From Solirubrobacteraceae bacterium (GTDB lineage Bacteria; Actinomycetota; Thermoleophilia; Solirubrobacterales; Solirubrobacteraceae), in contig JADGPL010000006.1 of assembly GCA_017882455.1 (NCBI GenBank), positions 62,001 through 126,000 on the forward strand: a DNA stretch of 64,000 nucleotides. Reading direction: 5' to 3'. Shown in pieces: positions 9,010 through 14,973 of the stretch; within the stretch, counting starts at the first letter, position 1, and each line of letters opens with the position of its first letter. The notes under the pieces were generated by a model that had not been told where the DNA came from, did not search any database, and saw only the letters and a list, made by a program, of their open reading frames with translations. Made by a program: the position numbers and the translations under genes.

Positions 9010-9810
9010 ATGCCAGGGACAGCCGTCGCAGCTTCGACACCACGCACGACTCCGGCGAGCACCGAGGATCCCCGCGAGCTCTTCCTCCGCTGGCAGCGCC
9101 ACGGCGATCACGCCGCGCGCGAGGCGCTCGTCACACGTTTCATGCCGCTCGCCCGCAGCCTGGCCCGTCGCTACGGGCGCTCGTCTGAGCCGTTCGAGGA
9201 TCTGCTCCAGGTGGCCTCCCTCGGCCTGCTGAAGGCGATGGACCGCTATGACGTCGAACGCGGTCATCCCTTCCAGTCCTTCGCCGTGCCGACCATCCTC
9301 GGCGAGATGCGCCGCTACTTCCGCGACTCCGGCTGGGCGGTGCACGTTCCGCGCGGAGCGCAGGAGCGCGCGCTGAAGGTTCGCGATGCGCAGGAGCGGA
9401 TCGCCAACGAGAGGGGCCATGCGCCCACGGCCAATCAGCTCGCCGAGTACCTCGAGCTCGACACCGAGGAGGTCATCGACGCCCTCCAGGCGATCCAGGC
9501 CTACGACACCGTCTCCCTGGACGCTCCCCGGCCGGGCGCCGAGGGTGACGCCGGCGCGGCCTACGTGGATCTGATCGGCGGCGAGGACGAGCGCTACGAG
9601 CTGGTGGAGCTCGATGCAACGGTCTCCTCCGTCCTCGGACACCTGCCGCCCCGCGAGCGCCTGATCCTCAAGATGCGCTTCGTCGAGGATCTCACGCAGA
9701 CGGCGATAGCCGAGCGGATCGGCATCTCCCAGATGCAGGTCTCGCGCCTGCTACGACGGTCGCTCGATCGGCTCCGAGCGCTCACGCATGCGCCTGGAGA
9801 GGCGCTGTAA
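9010..9810 (+). CDS. SigB/SigF/SigG-type RNA polymerase sigma factor
   Basis: 266 residues, typical for the SigF group of group-3 sigma factors. Region 2 is clear (FEDLLQVASLGLLKAMDRYD and FQSFAVPTILGEMRRYFRD), followed by region 3 (ERIANERGHAPTANQLAEYL) and a region 4 helix-turn-helix ending LTQTAIAERIGISQMQVSRLLRRSL. These factors are held by RsbW-type anti-sigma kinases and drive general stress genes. The next three genes encode two HATPase proteins and a STAS protein, so the locus is a partner-switching module. The upstream GGAGGGAG ribosome site supports the ATG at 9010. No consensus self-regulated promoter was recognised. Confidence 0.93.
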   Translation: MPGTAVAASTPRTTPASTEDPRELFLRWQRHGDHAAREALVTRFMPLARSLARRYGRSSEPFEDLLQVASLGLLKAMDRYDVERGHPFQSFAVPTILGEMRRYFRDSGWAVHVPRGAQERALKVRDAQERIANERGHAPTANQLAEYLELDTEEVIDALQAIQAYDTVSLDAPRPGAEGDAGAAYVDLIGGEDERYELVELDATVSSVLGHLPPRERLILKMRFVEDLTQTAIAERIGISQMQVSRLLRRSLDRLRALTHAPGEAL

Positions 9811-9841
9811 CAGCGACCCGTGGGGTCCCGTGGCCGCTTTG

Positions 9842-9865
9842 CAGAGCCCGCCCCGGGCGGCTCTG
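9842..9865 (+). terminator. hairpin between the sigma factor and its anti-sigma gene
   Basis: CAGAGCCCGCC pairs with GGCGGCTCTG with one bulged C and a loop of three bases. It sits in the 65-bp gap after the sigma gene. No T-run follows, so it may be an intercistronic stabiliser or attenuator rather than a true terminator. Confidence 0.4.
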
Positions 9866-9875
9866 ATGCGGTTCC

Positions 9876-10745
9876 GTGAGATCCGGTGCTGGCACGTCAG
9901 TGGCCGAGACCCCCAACGTACGCCTGCGCCTGTCCAATAGGGCCGAGAACGTCCTGCTCGTGCGCCAGACGCTGAGCGGCCTGGCCGAGACGATCGGGCT
10001 CAGCCCTGTTGAGCTCAACGACGTGAGCACGGCCGTCAGTGAGGCCTGCAACAACGTCGTGTTGCACGCCTACGGCGGTGGCGAAGGTCCGCTCGAAGTC
10101 GAGATCCGCGCCTCGAGCCCCGTTCTGGAGGTGGTCGTCCGCGACCGCGGATGTGGCATCCAACCGCGCGATGTGGAGCATGAGGAGGTGGCGGGGGGCA
10201 TCGGGCTGCCGGTGATCAGGGCGCTGACCCAAGAGGTCGAGTTCAACGACCTCGGCGGGGCCGGCACGGAGGTGCGGATGCGCTTCGCGACCGCCCACCC
10301 CCGCACCCTCGAGCTCGCCGGGAAGGAGCTCTCTCCCGGCGCCGCCACGCGACGCGACCCCCCCACGGCTCACGGCACGCTCGCCTTCACGGTCGGACCG
10401 CCGGCGCTGGCGCGAGCCGTCCTGCCGCGCGTGCTGAGCGCGCTCGCCGCCCGGGCCCACTTCTCGACGGATCGCATCTCCGACACACAGCTGCTCGCCG
10501 ATGCGCTCCTCGCCCACGCCGAGGGCTCGTTGGACGCGAGCTGCCTCAGCGTCGATGTCGAGCTCGAGCCACGCAGCCTCGAGCTGCGCATCGGGCCGCT
10601 GCGCGCAGGCCGCGCCGAGGCGGTGCTCGAGGAGGCCACGCTCGACGGTCTCGGCTCGGTGCTCGAGCGCCTGAGCGACGGTCACGAGATATCCCGCGAG
10701 GGCGCCTCGGAGACGCTCGGCCTGCGTCTCGCCGAACACCGCTAG
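9876..10745 (+). CDS. RsbW-like anti-sigma ATPase with a second, degenerate copy
   Basis: 289 residues from GTG 9876; a GTG at 9900 is also possible. The first half is a standard RsbW/SpoIIAB HATPase: N-box EACNNVVLHAYGG (about 58-70), G1 box DRGCGI, G2 box AGGIGLPVI. The second half (about 165-289) repeats the layout in weaker form (LARAVLPRVLSALAARAHF, QLLADALLAHAE, SLELRIGPL) without N, G1 or G2 boxes, so it looks like a non-catalytic duplicate. It should bind and inhibit the sigma factor encoded 65 bp upstream. The degenerate half may provide dimerisation or bind another regulator. Usual RsbW proteins are only about 140-160 residues. Confidence 0.8.
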   Translation: MRSGAGTSVAETPNVRLRLSNRAENVLLVRQTLSGLAETIGLSPVELNDVSTAVSEACNNVVLHAYGGGEGPLEVEIRASSPVLEVVVRDRGCGIQPRDVEHEEVAGGIGLPVIRALTQEVEFNDLGGAGTEVRMRFATAHPRTLELAGKELSPGAATRRDPPTAHGTLAFTVGPPALARAVLPRVLSALAARAHFSTDRISDTQLLADALLAHAEGSLDASCLSVDVELEPRSLELRIGPLRAGRAEAVLEEATLDGLGSVLERLSDGHEISREGASETLGLRLAEHR

Positions 10746-10956
10746 GCACCCCCGCGGCGAAGCGTGTCGGCAGGCCAGCGTCTGGGCAGAGGTGCCGACA
10801 GGCCGTCGTGTCAGCCACCCCATTGGGCGACGGCCACGGGGGCTCGTGACCGCCGCCCGCAGGGCGACTGACTGGCAGGAGTCAATTGCCCGATCCCGCC
10901 GTCGCTAAACACCGGTGAGGGTTTCCGAACAGCGGGGACGGGGAAAGGATGTCGAT

Positions 10957-12096
10957 GTGACCGCTGGCACAAACGACGGCGTGCCGACCGGGACGATCGA
11001 GACCGACATTTCCGCACGTCTGGACAGCGGAGGCCTGGCGCCGTCGCGCCGTGGGGTCGTCAAACGGAAAGAGGGTACGGGCGCTGGTGACGCTGGTAAC
11101 GTGATCGCGGCCGCGACTCAGCGGCCCGATTCCACACGGCTCCCGAGGTGGGATGTGTACGCAGACGCCTTTCGTCATGAGTTGCTCGAGTACGCCGACG
11201 GTCCCGCGGGCTTCGTGCGGCGCACGCTTCCCTACATCTCACGCTCGATCGCTGCCCATGAGCCGATCCTGGTGGCGGTGGGCGCCGAGAAGGTCTCGCT
11301 GCTGAAGGAAGCGCTCGGCAGGGACGCCGCGAGGGTGGGGTTCGCGGATATGAGCACGCTCGGGCGCAACCCCGGCCGAATCATCTCGGCTTGGCGCGAG
11401 TTCTTGCGCCAGCATGCGAGCGGCGCCGCGAGCGCACTGGGAATCGGCGAACCGATCTGGCCCGGCCGCAGCGCCGCCGAGCTGGCAGAGTGTCACCGTC
11501 ACGAGGCCTTGCTCAACCTGGCCTTCGACGGTGGAGCACCGTGGCACCTGCTATGTCCCTATGACGTGGACGGCCTGGACGATCAGGTAATCGCAGCAGC
11601 ACAGCATTCTCACCCGTTCGTGGCCAAGGACGGCGGGAGAGACGGCGAGGCGACTCGCCCCGACCCGGCGATGCCTCCGGGACCGCTCGAGGGCGTGCTG
11701 GAGCCGCCACGCTCATCGGTACGGGAACTGACTTTCACGGCTGACGATCTCGGCGTCTTGAGGCGCTTCCTGTCGGAGTGGTCAGCGCGTGAGCAACTCC
11801 ACGCGGAGGCGAACCAGGAGCTCGTGCTGGCGGTCAACGAGCTGGCGACGAACAGCGTCCGTTACGGGGGCGGCCATGGCACCCTGCTGCTGTGGCGCGA
11901 GCAGGATCAGCTCGTCTGCGAGGTGCGGGACGCCGGCCACATCCAGGACCCGCTCATCGGACGCAGCCGCCCGGCGCCTCAGCAGCACACCGGCCGCGGA
12001 CTATGGCTGGTTCACGAGCTGTGTGATCTTGTGCAGATCCGATCATCGGCGAGCGGCACCGTGATCAGGGTGCACAAGCGCTGCTCGAGCGGCTAG
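10957..12096 (+). CDS. MEDS-domain HATPase regulator
   Basis: About 379 residues from the GTG at 10957, chosen because GGGAAAGGA precedes it at good spacing. The first 60 residues are low complexity. Residues about 65-215 match the MEDS sensory domain (HELLEYADGPAGFVRRTLPY, EPILVAVG, AAELAECHRHEALLNLAF, CPYD). The C-terminus (about 255-375) is an RsbW-type HATPase with N-box LAVNELATNSVRYGGG, G1 DAGHI and G2 TGRGLWLVHEL. No histidine-kinase dimerisation domain is present. MEDS-HATPase proteins are common in actinobacteria and are thought to be phosphatase/kinase-type partner-switch regulators. Its place between two partner-switch genes supports control of the local sigma factor. Confidence 0.82.
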   Translation: MTAGTNDGVPTGTIETDISARLDSGGLAPSRRGVVKRKEGTGAGDAGNVIAAATQRPDSTRLPRWDVYADAFRHELLEYADGPAGFVRRTLPYISRSIAAHEPILVAVGAEKVSLLKEALGRDAARVGFADMSTLGRNPGRIISAWREFLRQHASGAASALGIGEPIWPGRSAAELAECHRHEALLNLAFDGGAPWHLLCPYDVDGLDDQVIAAAQHSHPFVAKDGGRDGEATRPDPAMPPGPLEGVLEPPRSSVRELTFTADDLGVLRRFLSEWSAREQLHAEANQELVLAVNELATNSVRYGGGHGTLLLWREQDQLVCEVRDAGHIQDPLIGRSRPAPQQHTGRGLWLVHELCDLVQIRSSASGTVIRVHKRCSSG

Positions 12097-12102
12097 CCGA
12101 GC

Positions 12103-12140
12103 TGCGTATGAACTACGCACAACCGGCTAGAATCGAGCCG
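12103..12140. promoter_or_regulatory. two inverted repeats around a TAGAAT box
   Basis: TGCGTA-TGAAC-TACGCA (12103-12119, perfect 6-5-6) is followed by CGGCT-AGAATCG-AGCCG (12124-12140, perfect 5-7-5), whose left arm and loop contain a TAGAAT -10-like hexamer (12128-12133). The ATG of the STAS gene follows three bases later, so transcripts from here would be almost leaderless. No good -35 partner is visible. Confidence 0.4.
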
Positions 12141-12142
12141 TA

Positions 12143-12487
12143 ATGGGGGCTCGGGATCACCTTCAGATCGAGGTCTCACAGGAGGAGGACCGGGTCGTGC
12201 TGGCCCTTGACGGCGAACTCGACATGGCCAGCGCTCACCTGCTGGAGCGAGCGGTCGATGATCCGGAGATCGCGACCAAGCCAACGGTCGTGCTCGACCT
12301 CCAGCACCTCGAGTTCATCGACTCGACCGGCCTGCGGATCATCCTCTCGGCGCGCAAGCGCTGCAGCGAGCGCGGGCAGGAGCTGGCGGTCACGCGCGGC
12401 TCCCAGCAGGTCGAGCGCCTGTTGAGCGTGACGGGCATGGCCGCTCACCTGCGCACCGTCACCGCGCCCGGCGAGCTGACCGCCTAG
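12143..12487 (+). CDS. STAS anti-anti-sigma factor (RsbV-like)
   Basis: 114 residues, usual length. The STAS core is intact: VVLALDGELDMASAHLLE, VVLDLQHLEFIDSTGLRIIL and LLSVTGMAAHLRT. The serine of IDSTGLR is the site phosphorylated by RsbW-type kinases in this family. When unphosphorylated it should bind the upstream HATPase proteins and free the sigma factor. It is the last gene of the partner-switching block and is convergent with the ECF sigma gene. Confidence 0.92.
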   Translation: MGARDHLQIEVSQEEDRVVLALDGELDMASAHLLERAVDDPEIATKPTVVLDLQHLEFIDSTGLRIILSARKRCSERGQELAVTRGSQQVERLLSVTGMAAHLRTVTAPGELTA

Positions 12488-12516
12488 CGCCCGCGGCGCG
12501 CTCGCGCCGCAGTCCT

Positions 12517-13677
12517 CTACAGGGCCGCCAGGCGACGCTGCAGGAAGCGCCGCTCGGGCTCGGAGCGAACGAGCTCCAGGGCGCGCGCGTATGCGATGCG
12601 CGCCTCATCCGAGCGCCCGAGGCGACGCAGGAAATCCGCACGCGTGGCGTGCAGGTAGTGATAGTCCTCCAGCTCCAGACGCTCGATCGCCGCCAGCCCC
12701 GCCTCGGGCCCCTCTGCTTCGGCACGTGCCACTGCTCCGTTGAGCGCCACCACCGGCGAGCCGGTCATCCGCAGGAGCTCGGCATAGAGGCTCGCGATCT
12801 GCGGCCAGTCGCTGCTGTCCTGGGCATGCAGCGAGGCGATCGCGGCCTGGAGCACGTACGGCCCCTCGCCGCGCAGCGCGAGCGCGCGCTCGAGCGCCTC
12901 GTTGCCCGCTCGGATCTGGGCGCGATCCCACAGCGAACGGTCCTGATCGGCCAGCAGCACGAGCTCGCCGTCGCGCAGGCGCGCCGCGCGACGCGAGTCG
13001 TGCAGCAGCATCAGCGCCAGCAGCCCGAACACCTCGGGCTCGTCCGGCATCAGCTCGGCGAGCGAGACGCCGAGACGAATGGCCTGCGCGCCGAGGAGCT
13101 CCCTCCGGCCGTCACAGCCCTCGTTGAAGATCAGGTAGACAACCGCCAGGACCGCCGTGAGGCGGTCGGGGAGCAGGTGGGCCGGTGGGATCCTGAAGGG
13201 GATCCCAGCGCGCCTTATCTTGCGCTTGGCCCGGACGAGCCGTTGTGCCATCGTCGGCTCGGGAACGAGGAAGGCGCGAGCGATCTCGCTCGTCTGAAGA
13301 CCCCCGAGCGCACGCAGCGTGAGCGCCACCTGGGCATCGAGCGAGAGCGCTGGGTGGCAGCACGTGAAGATCAGCTCGAGCCGTTCGTCGCGGAAGGTGT
13401 CCTGGGGGATCTCGTCCTCCACGGCCTCTGCCACCTCCAGGAGCTTGGTCTTGACCGCGAGCGTGCGTCTGCGGCGAATGTGATCGACCGCGCGGTTGCG
13501 CGCAGTCGCCACCAGCCACGCGCCTGGATTGGCCGGCGCCCCTTCGCGCGGCCAGCGCTCAGCGGCGATCGCGAAGGCCTCCTGGGCGGCCTCCTCGGCG
13601 AGATCGAAGTCGCCGAGGAAGCCGACCAGCGCAGCGAGCACGCGGCCCCACTGCTCGCGGAAGACCTGCTCGATCAG
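12517..13677 (-). CDS. ECF42-type sigma factor with C-terminal TPR-like extension
   Basis: About 386 residues. Sigma region 2 (FDLAEEAAQEAFAIAAERW, ARNRAVDHIRRRR) and region 4 (ARAFLVPEPTMAQRLVRAKRK) are followed by the long helical C-terminal domain of about 200 residues characteristic of ECF42 (VVYLIFNEG, DSRRAARL, LYAELLRMTGSPVVALNGAVA). No ATG, GTG or TTG lies in frame at the right place; the only fit is CTG 13677, preceded by GGTGGA and overlapping the stop of the DGPF gene as CTGA. ECF42 factors are co-encoded with DGPF (YCII-like) proteins, exactly as here, and lack an anti-sigma factor. Expected role: activating its own operon and a few targets. Confidence 0.88.
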   Translation of the reverse strand: MIEQVFREQWGRVLAALVGFLGDFDLAEEAAQEAFAIAAERWPREGAPANPGAWLVATARNRAVDHIRRRRTLAVKTKLLEVAEAVEDEIPQDTFRDERLELIFTCCHPALSLDAQVALTLRALGGLQTSEIARAFLVPEPTMAQRLVRAKRKIRRAGIPFRIPPAHLLPDRLTAVLAVVYLIFNEGCDGRRELLGAQAIRLGVSLAELMPDEPEVFGLLALMLLHDSRRAARLRDGELVLLADQDRSLWDRAQIRAGNEALERALALRGEGPYVLQAAIASLHAQDSSDWPQIASLYAELLRMTGSPVVALNGAVARAEAEGPEAGLAAIERLELEDYHYLHATRADFLRRLGRSDEARIAYARALELVRSEPERRFLQRRLAAL

Positions 13678-14018
13678 CGTTCCACCAGCGGTCGTACCTC
13701 GATCGCCCCGCCCATCCTCGCCGCGGGTATCCGGGCGGCAAGCTCGATCGCCGTGTCGAGATCGTCGGCTTCGAGCAGGTAGTAGCCGCCCAACGCCTCC
13801 TTGGTCTCGGGAAAGGGCCCATCGGTGGTGAGGGTGCGCCCATCCTGCACCCGCACCGTCGTCGCCGTCGTGGCGTCCTGCAGCTGCGCGCCGCCGGTCA
13901 CGCCCGGGGTCTGGAAGATGGCGCCGTACTCCGCCATCACCGCGTTCTGTTCCTCCTCGGAGAGGCTCTCCCACGAGGAGACGCCATCGCCCGAGTAGAT
14001 CTGAAGCATGTAGTTCAT
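13674..14018 (-). CDS. DGPF/YCII-related protein, partner of the ECF42 factor
   Basis: 114 residues; the ATG at 14018 follows a strong AAAAGGAG ribosome site. It carries the family motif DGPFPETKEALGGYYLLEA and the end pattern AARMGGAIEVRPL. DGPF proteins are small YCII-fold dimers co-encoded with ECF42 sigma factors; their biochemical role is not settled. The stop overlaps the CTG start of the sigma gene. The gene starts 104 bp from a divergent ArsR-type repressor, and the shared gap contains operator-like repeats. Confidence 0.9.
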   Translation of the reverse strand: MNYMLQIYSGDGVSSWESLSEEEQNAVMAEYGAIFQTPGVTGGAQLQDATTATTVRVQDGRTLTTDGPFPETKEALGGYYLLEADDLDTAIELAARIPAARMGGAIEVRPLVER

Positions 14019-14054
14019 TGGACCGCTCCTTTTGCAGAGTATGTTCGCCTCTGA

Positions 14055-14081
14055 GACGAACGAGCGCCGGCAACCACGACA
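14055..14081 (-). promoter_or_regulatory. candidate ECF42-type promoter
   Basis: Reading the minus strand, TGTCGT (14081-14076) is followed after 17 bases by CGTC (14058-14055), resembling the TGTCGA / CG(A/T)C elements described for ECF42 autoregulated promoters. It lies 37 bp before the DGPF start. One mismatch in the -35 element and the lack of comparison loci keep this tentative. Confidence 0.4.
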
Positions 14082-14094
14082 TATAACTTGCCAC

Positions 14095-14118
14095 ACATAT
14101 ATTGATCTGATTATATGT
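14095..14118. promoter_or_regulatory. palindromic operator before the ArsR-type gene
   Basis: ACATATA (14095-14101) and TATATGT (14112-14118) form a perfect 7-base inverted repeat with a 10-base spacer, ending four bases before the repressor ATG. A third half-site, ACATATAA, lies at 14079-14086 and touches the candidate ECF promoter of the divergent operon. The stretch is strikingly AT-rich. Likely an autoregulatory ArsR-family site that could also block the sigma operon. Confidence 0.55.
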
Positions 14119-14122
14119 TGGC

Positions 14123-14437
14123 ATGACGACTGCGTTCGAGGTCGTGGCAGAGCCGGCCCGCCGCCAGATCCTCGACCTGCTCATCCGCGGGCCGCGAGCG
14201 GTCGGCGAGCTCGTGGCCGAGACGGGGATGAGCCAGCCGAACACCTCCAGGCACCTGCGAGTCCTGCGGGAGGCCGGGCTCGTGGAATCCCAGGCCGCGG
14301 GCAGGCGGCGCCTGTACGCGCTGCGCGGCGCGGGCTTCGCCGAGCTGGCGCGCTGGCTGACGCCCTATGTGCTGCTGTGGCAGGGCGGCCTCGACGCGCT
14401 CGAACGCCACCTCGAGCGAAGCCCCGAGGCCTACTAG
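14123..14437 (+). CDS. ArsR-family winged-helix repressor
   Basis: 104 residues with the ArsR fold: VVAEPARRQILDLLIRGPRAVGEL, the recognition helix MSQPNTSRHLRVLREAGLV, and a wing AAGRRRLYAL. The C-terminal YVLLWQGGLDALERHLE matches the ArsR subgroup often paired with SRPBCC or YCII-type proteins. No metal-binding cysteine pair is visible, so it is probably not a metal sensor. It diverges from the DGPF/ECF42 operon and overlaps the zinc-finger gene by four bases at the 3' ends. Confidence 0.88.
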   Translation: MTTAFEVVAEPARRQILDLLIRGPRAVGELVAETGMSQPNTSRHLRVLREAGLVESQAAGRRRLYALRGAGFAELARWLTPYVLLWQGGLDALERHLERSPEAY

Positions 14438-14721
14438 TAGCTCAAGACGAAGGCGACCTCGTCGACAGCGCACCAGGACCAGCCCTCGCCGGGCTCGATC
14501 GAGCTCATGATCGGATGGGAGGCCTCGGCGGCGTGGCGCGAGGCGTGCTTGTTGGGAGAGGAGTCACAGCAGCCGACCTTGCCGCAGGTGCGACAGACGC
14601 GCAGGTGCACCCAACGCCCGCCCATCTTCAAGCACTCCTCGCAGCCCGGCACGTCCGCACGGGCGGGCACCTCGGGCACCTCCACCTGGTCGAGATGGGA
14701 GCACGTCTGAGCGGTGCTCAT
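14434..14721 (-). CDS. UBP-type zinc finger protein
   Basis: 95 residues, the usual size for bacterial stand-alone ZnF-UBP proteins. Zinc ligands are visible: C and H in TCSHLDQ, CEECLKMGG, CRTCGKVGCCDSSPNKHASRHA and H in ASHPIM. The C-terminal EGWSWCAVDEVAF is characteristic. Role in bacteria is unknown; the fold binds free C-termini or ubiquitin-like tails in eukaryotes. The ATG at 14721 has AGGATCC just upstream. Its stop overlaps the ArsR-type gene tail to tail. Confidence 0.87.
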   Translation of the reverse strand: MSTAQTCSHLDQVEVPEVPARADVPGCEECLKMGGRWVHLRVCRTCGKVGCCDSSPNKHASRHAAEASHPIMSSIEPGEGWSWCAVDEVAFVLSY

Positions 14722-14973
14722 GGGGAGGATCCTAGAGCGTTCTCGATCGGCAGCCACACATGAAAGACCGTGCTCCCGGGCTCGCTGTCCACGTCGCTCG
14801 ACGTGCTGGCGGTGGAAGCGCTCACGACGTGACGCCCACTGCGCGGGCCGGCTGCTGCAGAGGTAAAGCTGCATCGACCATCCGTCGAAGTAAGCGCACA
14901 ACCTGCCCAGCAATTGCAATTCCTGCCCGATCAGGCCTGCATAAGAGGTGTAGGGCCGGAGGGACCGTCCAGC

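Noticed and set aside
12517-14244. A 575-codon reading of the ECF sigma gene starting at 14244
   Set aside because: It runs through the DGPF gene in the wrong frame and crosses the divergent repressor; the sigma domain begins at 13677.
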